This document shows, in pieces, positions 7,963 to 15,652 of a stretch of DNA of 21,984 nucleotides; positions within the stretch are counted from its first letter, which is position 1, and each line of letters begins with the position of its first letter. The stretch comes from Candidatus Arcanibacter lacustris (GTDB taxonomy: Bacteria; Pseudomonadota; Alphaproteobacteria; Rickettsiales; Arcanibacteraceae), in assembly GCA_000970895.1 (NCBI GenBank), contig JYHA01000093.1:1-21984 (forward strand), read 5' to 3'. The notes under the pieces were generated by a model. That model had not been told where the DNA came from. It ran no database searches and worked only from the letters and a program-made list of their open reading frames with translations. Position numbers and translations under genes: made by a program.

Positions 7963-8106
7963 ATGAATCAAAAAAGTAATTTAACAATTTATATCATAGC
8001 TTGTCTAATTGGAGTTTTAGTCATCACAGGACTAATACTTGGCAACAAAGACCTAGACATTAAAACAACAAAAAAACAAATAATGATTGATCAGAATCAA
8101 TTGTGA
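7963..8106 (+). CDS. Small single-pass membrane protein coupled to xerD
   Basis: A 47-codon frame with a good ribosome-binding site (GGAGA, 8 bases before the ATG). It has a polar start (MNQKSNLT), one hydrophobic segment (YIIACLIGVLVITGLILG, about residues 10-27) and a charged tail rich in Lys and Asp. Its TGA at 8104-8106 overlaps the xerD GTG start at 8103 in the sequence GTGA, a common sign of translational coupling. I do not recognise the family. The coupling and ribosome-binding site make chance unlikely, but only comparison with relatives would prove it is translated. Confidence 0.6.
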   Translation: MNQKSNLTIYIIACLIGVLVITGLILGNKDLDIKTTKKQIMIDQNQL

Positions 8107-9017
8107 ATAATAAGGGAAGTTATTTAATCGAGTCTTTTTTAGAGATGATGTCATCCGAGAGGAGATCATCTAAAAATACTATTGCTGCTTATCATAGAGA
8201 TCTATCAGAATTTCTAGCTTTTATGAAAAAAAAAGATAAAGATTTAATAAGCAATAATATAGATGATATAAGAGCTTATCTTAGATTGCTTAGCGGCTCA
8301 CTGACTTCTGCAAGCATTGCCAGAAAATTATCCTCCATTAGACAATTCTATAAATTTTTATTTGAAGAAAAAATACGAGATAATAACCCCAGCATCAATC
8401 TTGACCAGCCTGTCAAAAAAACCGTCTTGCCAAAATTTCTAACCAAAGAAGAGATAGATAATTTAATCCAAACAGCAAAAGAATCAACAGAAACAGACGA
8501 TGTCAGATTGCTATGCATGCTTGAATTACTCTATGCATCTGGCATGAGAGTTAGTGAATTAGTTAGCTTAAAATTGACCAATTTTCAATATCAGCAAAAT
8601 AATCTTACACCTATTTTAACAGTAAGAGGCAAAGGTAATAAAGAAAGAATGGTGGTGATAAATGATCATGCAATTAGTGCTATTGATAATTATTTAAAAA
8701 TTCGCCATGTATTTGAGTCAGAGGAAGAATCTCTATGGTTATTTCCATCATGCGGCTCTCATATTACCAGGCAGAGACTTGGTCAATTACTAAAAGCCCT
8801 TGCGATCAAAGCGAATCTTGATCCCAAAAAAATCTCCCCCCATATTTTAAGACATTCTTTCGCCAGTCACTTACTTGAAAATGGCGCTGATTTAAGATCG
8901 ATTCAGAGACTACTTGGTCACAGCAGCATCAATACCACCCAGATTTATACTCACATTCAACTTGGAAAATTACAAGAAGTGATCAATAAATTCCACCCAA
9001 TGGCTAAAGAGACATGA
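8103..9017 (+). CDS. xerD: Site-specific tyrosine recombinase XerD
   Basis: Recombinase that with XerC resolves chromosome dimers at dif during cell division. The 304 aa show an N-terminal SAM-like core-binding domain (about 5-95) and the C-terminal catalytic domain. All catalytic residues are visible: R149 (ASGMRVSEL), K177 (VRGKGNKER), H247 and R250 (PHILRHSFASHLL), H273 (LLGHSS) and nucleophile Y282 (TQIYTHI). The GTG start overlaps the stop of the 47-aa gene by four bases. XerC would look similar, but the length and PHxLRHSFASHLLENGADLR wording fit XerD. It lies alone with no phage or integron context, so a housekeeping role is expected. Confidence 0.92.
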   Translation: MNNKGSYLIESFLEMMSSERRSSKNTIAAYHRDLSEFLAFMKKKDKDLISNNIDDIRAYLRLLSGSLTSASIARKLSSIRQFYKFLFEEKIRDNNPSINLDQPVKKTVLPKFLTKEEIDNLIQTAKESTETDDVRLLCMLELLYASGMRVSELVSLKLTNFQYQQNNLTPILTVRGKGNKERMVVINDHAISAIDNYLKIRHVFESEEESLWLFPSCGSHITRQRLGQLLKALAIKANLDPKKISPHILRHSFASHLLENGADLRSIQRLLGHSSINTTQIYTHIQLGKLQEVINKFHPMAKET

Positions 9018-9119
9018 TTTATCACGCCTCACTTTTAATTAGGAGTCTTTTCTTGATCAGGAGAAGTCAGCTTAAGGCAAAAAAGATAACCAATTCAGAG
9101 CAAAGCACTATAGAATTAA

Positions 9120-10196
9120 TCACCCCTTCTTATTCTTCAATTTATAAATATAGCTAATGATTTCTGCCACTGCCTTATAATGTTCTAAATTAATTTCCTT
9201 ATCTATTTCCACTTCTTTATATAAGGTCCTTGCAAGAGGGGCATTTTCTACCAAAGGAATTTTATGTTCTTTAGCAATTTCTCTAATTTTTAGAGCAATC
9301 TCGTCCATACCTTTAGCAATAACAGTAGGAGCATTCATAGTGTCCTCATCATATTGAAGAGCAACAGAAAAGTGGGTTGGGTTGATGATCACCACATCAG
9401 CCTTTGGAACTGCTGCCATCATTCTTTTACGCGCCCGCTCCATCCTTATTCTTCTTAACTTAGCTTTTATTTCTGGATTACCTTCAGTTTGCTTATATTC
9501 TTCTTTTATTTCAAATTTACTCATTCTCATTGATTTCATAAATTCAAAATATTGATATAGATAATCAAGAGCAGCAATAATAGCCAGAATAACACAAACA
9601 GCTAGCATCATATCAGCTACTAATTTTAACAATAACGCCATGATAGCAGCGATTGATTGCTCATGAATATTACGTATTTTATTAATCTCAGAAACAACAG
9701 ATAAGTAACAAACGGTAGATACTACCAATATTTTAGCAACACTTTTTAAAAACTCTACCAAAGAATTTTTAGAAAATAATCTACCCAGACCTTTAAGTGG
9801 AGATATCCTGCTGAGGTCAAATTTTATCACTTCTTCACTGAGCATAAACCTGCCCTGATTCTGCATAAAGGAAGAGAAAATAATAGCAATGATGATTAGT
9901 AACATCGGTCCTAAAATTAGCATAAAATTAAAACCAAAAGCTCTGATCATAATTTTACCTAGGTTTTCCTGCTCCACCTCAATGTCATGGGCATGTTCAA
10001 TGAAATTTGAAAGATTGATGCTGGATTTACTCATAATGCCAGGAATCATCCAGGATATGGTAACGCTTAGCACTAATATTAGTAAAAAATTAGTTACTTC
10101 TCTAGAATTTACACCTTGTCCTTTCTTAAACGCATCCTCTAATCTCTTCTGCGAGGGATCTTCGGTCTTCTGAGCGTCATCATCATCTTCAGCCAT
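9120..10196 (-). CDS. flhB: Flagellar type III export switch protein FlhB
   Basis: Membrane component of the flagellar export gate that switches substrate from rod/hook to filament type. The 358 aa have a polar N-terminus, four hydrophobic segments (about 35-55, 88-110, 150-172, 185-212) and a cytoplasmic domain with the self-cleavage motif NPTH at residues 272-275, close to the position in studied FlhB. An injectisome SctU is the alternative, but the KTEDPSQKRLEDA start and fliR next door favour the flagellar form. A ribosome-binding site (AGGGA) precedes the ATG. It lies 109 bp after fliR, and the gap holds a hairpin. Confidence 0.93.
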   Translation of the reverse strand: MAEDDDDAQKTEDPSQKRLEDAFKKGQGVNSREVTNFLLILVLSVTISWMIPGIMSKSSINLSNFIEHAHDIEVEQENLGKIMIRAFGFNFMLILGPMLLIIIAIIFSSFMQNQGRFMLSEEVIKFDLSRISPLKGLGRLFSKNSLVEFLKSVAKILVVSTVCYLSVVSEINKIRNIHEQSIAAIMALLLKLVADMMLAVCVILAIIAALDYLYQYFEFMKSMRMSKFEIKEEYKQTEGNPEIKAKLRRIRMERARKRMMAAVPKADVVIINPTHFSVALQYDEDTMNAPTVIAKGMDEIALKIREIAKEHKIPLVENAPLARTLYKEVEIDKEINLEHYKAVAEIISYIYKLKNKKG

Positions 10197-10241
10197 TTAT
10201 TTTTCCCTAAAACATCCATCCCTTCGTCATCTTGCTGAGTA

Positions 10242-10262
10242 ATTTTGTCTGAAAGACAAAAT
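10242..10262. repeat. Perfect 8-bp-stem palindrome between fliR and flhB
   Basis: ATTTTGTC (10242-10249), a five-base loop, then GACAAAAT (10255-10262). No T-run follows on the minus strand, so it is not a typical terminator. A second perfect palindrome GAAAGCTTTC lies at 10280-10289 in the same 109-bp gap, and CGTCATC at about 10225 resembles the outer repeat of the element at 12059. This may be a degenerate intergenic palindromic repeat, or an RNA structure affecting flhB expression. Confidence 0.55.
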
Positions 10263-10305
10263 AGGGCGACAAAAGAAAGGAAAGCTTTCTCATCAAAAAC
10301 TAAGA

Positions 10306-11067
10306 TTAATTAAAAATTAAAAAACTAGTAGCAACATCCCCCAAATAATCCATATACCAAATCATAGTAACAGATAATGTTAACATAAGAATGGCAAAAC
10401 TCACGAGTAATTGTACGGGCGTAATTAAGAAAAAAATATGTAATGCTGGCATTAATTTAGACAAGATACCAGCTCCCACTAATAACAACAACCCAACCAC
10501 TATTTGAGGTGACATTATCTTGATTGAAACTATAAAAATTTCTCTTACTATATCTAAAAAATAATCAGTAAAATCTCCTAATGCTATATTTTCCCCAGCA
10601 GCAAATAAATCGTAACTATCAGTAAATCCTCTGATAAACACATGATGAAGATCAGAAGAAAAAATCAAAGTAATAGTAAGCAAGCTTAAAAAACTAGATA
10701 CAATAGCACTTTGAGTATTCTGACTAGGATCAAATAACATTGCAGATCCAAGTCCGGATTGCGATGAAATCACAGCACCAACCACGTGAATTACAGCTAA
10801 CTGCATTTTGATGATCAGACCAATAAATATACCTATGACAATTTCAATCACTAGTAATTTGAGCAATATAAAAGCAGAAGGAGGAAAGTCAGGCAAGATA
10901 AGCAATGGGTAAATCACGAAGCTAATAGCAAGAGCAAGAATCAACCTATGCCTGACGGAAATATACGAATCACCAACACCTGGCAACACCATTAATATCG
11001 AGCCAACTCGACATAGAACCAACAATATTGCAAAAATATTATTGACTGTTAAGTTGGCTATATCCAT
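10306..11067 (-). CDS. fliR: Flagellar biosynthesis protein FliR
   Basis: Integral membrane part of the flagellar export gate, working with FliP, FliQ, FlhA and FlhB. The 253 aa are of family length and almost wholly hydrophobic, with about six membrane segments. Diagnostic stretches include VLCRVGSILMVLPGVGD at the N-terminus, ESQ-like SSQSGLGSAMLFDPSQ in the middle, and a late LLLLVGAGILSKLMPALHIFFL-type region typical of FliR/SctT. It starts 13 bp after the fabI stop and precedes flhB. Export-gate genes joined to a fatty-acid gene suggests that flagellar loci are dispersed in this genome, as is seen in flagellated Rickettsiales. Confidence 0.9.
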   Translation of the reverse strand: MDIANLTVNNIFAILLVLCRVGSILMVLPGVGDSYISVRHRLILALAISFVIYPLLILPDFPPSAFILLKLLVIEIVIGIFIGLIIKMQLAVIHVVGAVISSQSGLGSAMLFDPSQNTQSAIVSSFLSLLTITLIFSSDLHHVFIRGFTDSYDLFAAGENIALGDFTDYFLDIVREIFIVSIKIMSPQIVVGLLLLVGAGILSKLMPALHIFFLITPVQLLVSFAILMLTLSVTMIWYMDYLGDVATSFLIFN

Positions 11068-11080
11068 GATTAATCTTTAA

Positions 11081-11908
11081 CTAATCAACGCTTGCTATAT
11101 CAGGCGCATCAGCTCTTTTCATACCAACTACATGGTAACCAGAATCAACATATAATACTTCACCAGTAGTACCACTACCAAGAGCACTAAGTAAAAATAT
11201 ACCAGCGCCACCAACATCCCAAATAGTAGTATTTCTACCAAGTGGTGAATTATATTCATTCCATTTTAAAATATATCTAAAATCACCAATACCAGATGCA
11301 GCTAAAGTTTTAATAGGACCAGCCGAGATTGCATTAACCCTGATATTATTTCTACCAAGATCAACAGCTAAATATTGCACACTTGCTTCTAGAGCAGCTT
11401 TAGCAACTCCCATCACATTATAATGTGGCATTACTTTATTAGCCCCGTGATAAGTCATAGTAATTAAACTACCACCATTCTTCATTAATTTTTCTGCCCT
11501 TTTAGCAACGGCAGTAAATGAATAACATGAAATACCCATAGTTAAGTTGAAATTTTCAAATGAAGTATCAACATAACGCCCTTTTAGCTCATTTTTATCA
11601 GAAAATGCAATAGCATGTACTACAAAATCTAAATGACCCCATTTTTCTTCGATCTCATCAAACAATGAATCCATAGATTCCAGATCCGTAACATCACAAG
11701 GAATTACCAAGTTTGATCCAAGTTCCTCAGCCAAAGGCACTACTCTTTTTTTCAAAGAATCTCCCTGATAGGTAAAAGCAAGCTCCGCACCTTGATGAGC
11801 AGCAGCACATGCGATACCCCAAGCTATAGATTTATCATTAGCAAGCCCCATAATAAGGCCTTTTTTGCCTTTTAGTAGATCGCCTTTAGGCAATTGTTCA
11901 AAATTCAT
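11081..11908 (-). CDS. fabI: Enoyl-ACP reductase (NADH) FabI
   Basis: Last reductive step of each fatty-acid elongation cycle, and the target of triclosan-type inhibitors in other bacteria. The 275 aa show the atypical SDR start KGLIMGLANDKSIAWGIA and the FabI active site Y153 (TMTYHGA), Y163 and K170 (Y-x6-K in YNVMGVAK), followed by RVNAISAGPIKTLA. The ribosome-binding site (GAGGA) is well placed. A good promoter lies just upstream. It is likely first gene of a fabI-fliR-flhB transcript. Confidence 0.96.
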   Translation of the reverse strand: MNFEQLPKGDLLKGKKGLIMGLANDKSIAWGIACAAAHQGAELAFTYQGDSLKKRVVPLAEELGSNLVIPCDVTDLESMDSLFDEIEEKWGHLDFVVHAIAFSDKNELKGRYVDTSFENFNLTMGISCYSFTAVAKRAEKLMKNGGSLITMTYHGANKVMPHYNVMGVAKAALEASVQYLAVDLGRNNIRVNAISAGPIKTLAASGIGDFRYILKWNEYNSPLGRNTTIWDVGGAGIFLLSALGSGTTGEVLYVDSGYHVVGMKRADAPDIASVD

Positions 11909-11943
11909 CTTTATTCCTCGTTATTATTTGTTTGTGCATTGGC

Positions 11944-11972
11944 ATTTTAACTCATTCAGTATAATTTAACAA
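11944..11972 (-). promoter_or_regulatory. Sigma70-type promoter of fabI
   Basis: On the minus strand TTGTTA (11972-11967), a spacer of exactly 17 bp, then TAAAAT (11949-11944), giving a leader of about 30 bases before the fabI ATG at 11908. Both hexamers match consensus at four or more positions. Confidence 0.6.
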
Positions 11973-12058
11973 GTATAGAGTTTATTTATTATCAAACTTT
12001 AATATTTTGACAGCACGTCTCTAAATAATTCGTCTCTTAAAATTAGTTTTTGTGCTGG

Positions 12059-12162
12059 GCGTCATCCTATCGTTCATTGTTTAAAATATTGATTGTAGCA
12101 ATAATTTTGTGGATCCTATCGAGGAATTTTTCTTTTAGAAAAACCCCTCTCCAGGATGACGC
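12059..12162. repeat. 104-bp intergenic palindromic element between dapE and fabI
   Basis: The ends are perfect 10-bp inverted repeats: GCGTCATCCT at 12059-12068 and AGGATGACGC at 12153-12162. Inside, 12121-12148 forms a hairpin (GAGG..TTTTTC against GAAAAA..CCTC). Its two mismatches become G:U pairs in a minus-strand transcript, so it could fold well downstream of dapE. ATCCTATCG occurs twice as a direct repeat (12064-12072, 12113-12121). This fits a mobile intergenic palindromic repeat. The rest of the 316-bp gap (11909-12224) holds the fabI promoter and nothing else I can identify. Confidence 0.6.
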
Positions 12163-12224
12163 GTTACCAAATGGACAATTTAACTGCAAGATATTCATTA
12201 TTTAGAAGCATGCTACCCCCAAAT

Positions 12225-13355
12225 TTATACAAAATATTTTTTCAAAATATTCAAATACACCTTACTTAAATTAGCAATATCCTCCAAGGACACATGCTCA
12301 TCGATCTTATGAGCAGTGGCGTTCGTCAGGCCAAATTCAATTACAGGACAATAGTTTTTGATAAATCTTGCATCTGATGTACCGCCATCGGTGCTAAATT
12401 TAGCACTTATACCCATAGTATCAAAAACTGCGTCTTGAATTATTTTGCCAAAAGTTAAATCTGAAGTTAAAAAAGATTCCGCAGTATTTTTGATGATAAG
12501 ATCATATTTTATATCAGGAACATTATCACAAACATCTCTAATCCATTTTTCTATAGTTTGTAGATTATAGATATTATTAAATCTAATATTAAAACTCGCA
12601 GAAGCGCTAGCAGGAATTACATTGGTCGCATTATTCCCCACTTCTATATTAGTAATTTCTAAATTAGAAGCTTGAAATTCTTCATTACCATCATCAAGTT
12701 TGGTGTTTTTAAGCAAACCAAGGATAGAGACCAATCCTGTAACTGGATTATTAGCAAGATGTGGGTATGCAACATGGCCTTGGATGCCTCGCACTATTAT
12801 ATCAGCACAAATACTACCTCTTCTGCCTATTTTAATAATATCACCAAGCTTTTCTGATGAAGTAGGCTCTCCTACTAAACATAGGCTAATTTTTTCCTGA
12901 CGGTCTTTTAAGTAATCCAACATTTTGATGGTGCCATTAATGGCCGGCCCTTCTTCATCGCCTGTGATTAAAAAACTGATAGATCCATTGAAATTAGGAT
13001 TGTCATGTATAAACTCAGAAACACTAGCTATAAAGCAAGCAATTGCTCCTTTCATATCTACAGCGCCTCTACCATATAATTTCTGATCATGAACGTCCCC
13101 TAAAAAAGGATCAAAACTCCAACTATTAATATCCCCCGTTGGCACTACATCAGTATGACCTGCAAAGCAAAAATTAGGCTCCAAATTTCCATATCTTGCA
13201 TATAAATTAGTCACATCATCAAATATTACTTTCTGACATTTAAAGCCCAAGCCACTCAAAACCTCAATCAAATAATCAATTGCTCCAGCATCAACTGGAG
13301 TGATACTAGGAAATGAAATTAATTTTTGTGCTAGTTGTACAGGATCTAATTTCAT
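12225..13355 (-). CDS. dapE: Succinyl-diaminopimelate desuccinylase DapE
   Basis: Zinc enzyme that removes succinate from N-succinyl-LL-DAP in the lysine/meso-DAP pathway. The 376 aa carry all known metal and catalytic residues at the same numbers as the well-studied Haemophilus enzyme: H67 and D69 (FAGHTDVVP), D100 (GRGAVDMKG), E134 and E135 (TGDEEGPA), E163 (VGEPTSSE) and H349 (NATAHKIDE). The start ATG overlaps the dapD stop in ATGA, so the two enzymes of consecutive steps are coupled. Supplies DAP for the peptidoglycan that MltG would process. Confidence 0.97.
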   Translation of the reverse strand: MKLDPVQLAQKLISFPSITPVDAGAIDYLIEVLSGLGFKCQKVIFDDVTNLYARYGNLEPNFCFAGHTDVVPTGDINSWSFDPFLGDVHDQKLYGRGAVDMKGAIACFIASVSEFIHDNPNFNGSISFLITGDEEGPAINGTIKMLDYLKDRQEKISLCLVGEPTSSEKLGDIIKIGRRGSICADIIVRGIQGHVAYPHLANNPVTGLVSILGLLKNTKLDDGNEEFQASNLEITNIEVGNNATNVIPASASASFNIRFNNIYNLQTIEKWIRDVCDNVPDIKYDLIIKNTAESFLTSDLTFGKIIQDAVFDTMGISAKFSTDGGTSDARFIKNYCPVIEFGLTNATAHKIDEHVSLEDIANLSKVYLNILKKYFV

Positions 13356-14188
13356 GCGCGCAACAATTCATTGATAGAGGTTTTGGCTCTAGTTTTTTCA
13401 TCAACTTTTTTAACAATAATAGCAGCATATAAAGACGACATATCTCCTTCTTTGCTACTTGGTAAATTACCAGGCACCACCACCGAATAAGCTGGAACTC
13501 TACCATAATAAATTTGTGAAGTTTCTCTATCATAAATCTTAGTTGATGCTCCAATATAAACACCCATGGAAATCACCGATCCCTCTTCGACGATCACCCC
13601 TTCTGCTATCTCACTTCTTGCACCTATAAAACAATTATCCTCAATAATCACAGGAGATGCTTGAAGAGGCTCTAAAACTCCACCAATACCAACTCCACCT
13701 GAAATATGGCAATTCTTACCAATCTGTGCGCAGCTACCAATAGTAGACCAACTATCAATCATAGTTCCTTCATCTATATAAGATCCTACATTTAAAAAAC
13801 ATGGCATTAATACCACTCCCTTAGCCACATAAGCAGAAAATCTAGCAATAGAACCAGGAGTTGCTCTAAAGCCTGAGTTTTTAAATCTATCCTCATCCCA
13901 ATTTAAAAATTTGGAATCTATTTTATCATACCAGTTAGAACCAGATGCCCCCCCACTAATTAATTTATTGGGTTTTGTTTTAAATGATAATAAGATAGAT
14001 TTTTTAATCCATTCATTTACCACCCATTTTCCATCTTGTTTTTCTGCCACTCTAATTTCACCATCATCTAGAGATTTCATCAAAACATCTATAGCTTCAT
14101 GCACTATAGAGGGTAATAAATGGCTATCTTTCTGATCCCAAGCTTGATTTATAATGCTTTGCAATTCTGCAATGTTTGATTTATCCAT
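13352..14188 (-). CDS. dapD: Tetrahydrodipicolinate N-succinyltransferase DapD
   Basis: Transfers succinyl from succinyl-CoA to tetrahydrodipicolinate, the step before DapC and DapE. The 278 aa have a helical N-terminal domain (about 1-100) and a left-handed beta helix made of hexapeptide repeats (about 105-235), including IGSCAQIGKNCHISGGVGIGG and the IEDNCFIGARSEIAEG stretch. The C-terminus ends shortly after the typical VPGNLPS segment. The ribosome-binding site GAGGAT is well spaced. It is coupled to dapE by a 4-bp overlap. Confidence 0.96.
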   Translation of the reverse strand: MDKSNIAELQSIINQAWDQKDSHLLPSIVHEAIDVLMKSLDDGEIRVAEKQDGKWVVNEWIKKSILLSFKTKPNKLISGGASGSNWYDKIDSKFLNWDEDRFKNSGFRATPGSIARFSAYVAKGVVLMPCFLNVGSYIDEGTMIDSWSTIGSCAQIGKNCHISGGVGIGGVLEPLQASPVIIEDNCFIGARSEIAEGVIVEEGSVISMGVYIGASTKIYDRETSQIYYGRVPAYSVVVPGNLPSSKEGDMSSLYAAIIVKKVDEKTRAKTSINELLRA

Positions 14189-14232
14189 AAAATATCCTCA
14201 AATAATAGTATTTTTTAATTCATCACTCTGCT

Positions 14233-14261
14233 AAAATAGGCTATAATAACCAATTGAGCAA
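14233..14261 (-). promoter_or_regulatory. Probable dapD promoter in a divergent gap
   Basis: TTGCTC (14261-14256), 17 bp, TATTTT (14238-14233) on the minus strand, with a leader of about 38 bases to the dapD start. A plus-strand TATAAT at 14242-14247, 42 bp before the zinc-ribbon gene, overlaps it. The two promoters may exclude each other. The plus-strand -35 (TTCATC) is weak. Confidence 0.4.
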
Positions 14262-14288
14262 TTTATTTTAAAATATGGTAAAGAAAAA

Positions 14289-14963
14289 GTGATTATTATC
14301 TGCGAAAAATGTACAGCTCGCTATGCTATACCTGATAGTGCAATATCTGAGAAAGGAAGATTAGTAAAATGCGCAAAATGCGCCCATCAATGGATAGTTA
14401 AATTAGAAGTAACAAGACCCCTGGATGAAGAAGTTAAGCTAGTCCAAGAAAGCCAAACCAGTGAAGTAACAGTAACAAAAAAAGAGAGCGATAAGACTCC
14501 TACTATAGTGATTATCAAAACTCCTATGATGCTTAAACTTGCACCCCTAATGCTGGTCTTGTTAATATCGCTCACTCTACTTACATTTTATAGCAAGGAA
14601 CTATCTCGTTATATTCCCCATATGAGCGCTTTATATCTTAAGCAAGATATCTATGATACAAGTAATGTAGCAATGCAAGATATTGCCTTTAGCAAACAAC
14701 AGACAGATAATGGTGCAAATATTACAATCACTGGCAAAATCACCAACTTGTCTACCGAGCCAAAGTTAATACCCTTACTTGCAATTACAATCTCAGATAA
14801 ATATAAAGACAAGATAAAAACCCAAGTCCTATCCCAAAATGGCGCTATGTTAAATCCTGGAGAATCGCATGTAATTAATAGTAGATTCACCAATGTACCA
14901 GATTTAATTGACTATATTAATCTAGATATTGGCAATAAATTAGAATTATTCTTTGCTAAATAG
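14289..14963 (+). CDS. MJ0042-type zinc-ribbon membrane protein (DUF3426-like)
   Basis: A 224-aa protein with an N-terminal zinc ribbon formed by C5-x2-C8 and C28-x2-C31 in the MJ0042 pattern (CEKCTARYAIPD, then VKCAKCAHQW), a polar linker, one transmembrane segment (about 81-101) and a C-terminal domain like DUF3426. Such proteins are common in proteobacteria, but their role is unknown; the zinc end is cytoplasmic and the C-terminal domain probably periplasmic. The start is a GTG giving MIIICEKC, the usual start for this family. The nearby ATG at 14275 is out of frame. The gene is divergent from dapD. Its stop overlaps the end of the convergent hypothetical gene by 8 bp. Confidence 0.85.
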   Translation: MIIICEKCTARYAIPDSAISEKGRLVKCAKCAHQWIVKLEVTRPLDEEVKLVQESQTSEVTVTKKESDKTPTIVIIKTPMMLKLAPLMLVLLISLTLLTFYSKELSRYIPHMSALYLKQDIYDTSNVAMQDIAFSKQQTDNGANITITGKITNLSTEPKLIPLLAITISDKYKDKIKTQVLSQNGAMLNPGESHVINSRFTNVPDLIDYINLDIGNKLELFFAK

Positions 14964-15507
14964 ATTTAGGATGATCACCTACAAATGGCATCGAGGTTAA
15001 AACCGGAGCAGGGAGATTAATCTCTTCATGATAAATTGTTGAGGAGTTTGATGATGCACTAGCAGAAGAACTTGACTCACCAACATTAAAAAAGTCAAAT
15101 ATTGTTGCTGATGGATTTGGCTCAGGAGTTGAAGCTCCAGCACGTTCAGTTGATACCAAACCTTTTTCTATTTTTAATGATTCGCATAAGTCGTCTTCTA
15201 AAATACTAGACATATTATCTACAAAAGTATTTAATATCTTTGCTTGCTCAACAACCGCATCAATGTCTATAGATTCTTCTGTTAGCAAACTATGATTTAG
15301 TTCTAATAACGTATCCACAAAATTTTTAATAGCATCTTTATAAGCTATATTATCAACAGAACATAATTCCACTATCAAAACGAAATCATCAAGTTTATTT
15401 GCAAGCGTCAAAACTTCATTGATATTTGATATGCCTCGATGTTCTAACACATTATTTAAAGATTTTTTTACATTGTAAAGCCGATCTATCAAAAATGAGT
15501 TTTTCAT
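14956..15507 (-). CDS. Hypothetical protein, paralog of the next gene upstream
   Basis: A 183-aa protein of unknown function with no signal peptide or membrane segment. Residues 1-110 look helical (LIDRLYNVKKSLNNVLEHRG onward) and align by eye with the 120-aa product encoded just upstream: LxxxIxxxLxxRGxSN near the start, then a Y-x-x-x-V/I-x-N-x-V/I-x-x-L stretch. Residues 120-183 are a low-complexity tail rich in Ser, Ala and Pro (GESSSSASASSNSS). The start has GGA six bases before the ATG and lies 13 bp after the out-of-frame end of its paralog. Together with the 66-aa and protease genes it forms a same-strand group, so an operon is likely. The acidic, disordered tail could be a secretion or binding tail, but that is inference. 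Confidence 0.75.
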   Translation of the reverse strand: MKNSFLIDRLYNVKKSLNNVLEHRGISNINEVLTLANKLDDFVLIVELCSVDNIAYKDAIKNFVDTLLELNHSLLTEESIDIDAVVEQAKILNTFVDNMSSILEDDLCESLKIEKGLVSTERAGASTPEPNPSATIFDFFNVGESSSSASASSNSSTIYHEEINLPAPVLTSMPFVGDHPKSI

Positions 15508-15520
15508 ATATTATTCCAAA

Positions 15521-15652
15521 TTAAATACTATAATCATCATAAAGACTCATATCAGCTCCTAGTGGAGAAGGGTCTCTATTTTCTTCTGTATCAATAGCGC
15601 TACTACTATTATTATTTGATGATACGCCAGTATGGATATACAACCGAAGCTG
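15521..15652 (-). pseudogene. Out-of-frame C-terminal tail of the 120-aa hypothetical gene
   Basis: In the +1 frame relative to the 120-aa ORF the sequence stays open from 15652 to TAA at 15521-15523 and reads TGVSSNNNSSSAIDTEENRD followed by PSPLGADMSLYDDYSI. Its Ser/Asn-rich, acidic wording matches the tail of the neighbouring paralog (SSSASASSNSST). A single-base indel between about 15612 and 15652 would join it to the upstream ORF, giving a protein of about 150 aa. It has no start codon of its own at a useful place. It ends 13 bp before the next gene, as expected for an operon neighbour. Confidence 0.55.

Noticed and set aside
9047..9066. Terminator after xerD
   Set aside because: An imperfect palindrome centred on TGATCA pairs only with G:U wobbles and is not followed by a T-run on either side.
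9018..9119. Short TTG-started frame between xerD and flhB
   Set aside because: About 34 codons, runs into the antisense of flhB, no ribosome-binding site of note and no recognisable composition.
13306..13563. 85-aa minus-strand frame at the dapD/dapE junction
   Set aside because: Shadow of dapD in another frame; the dapD beta-helix reading is clearly the coding one.
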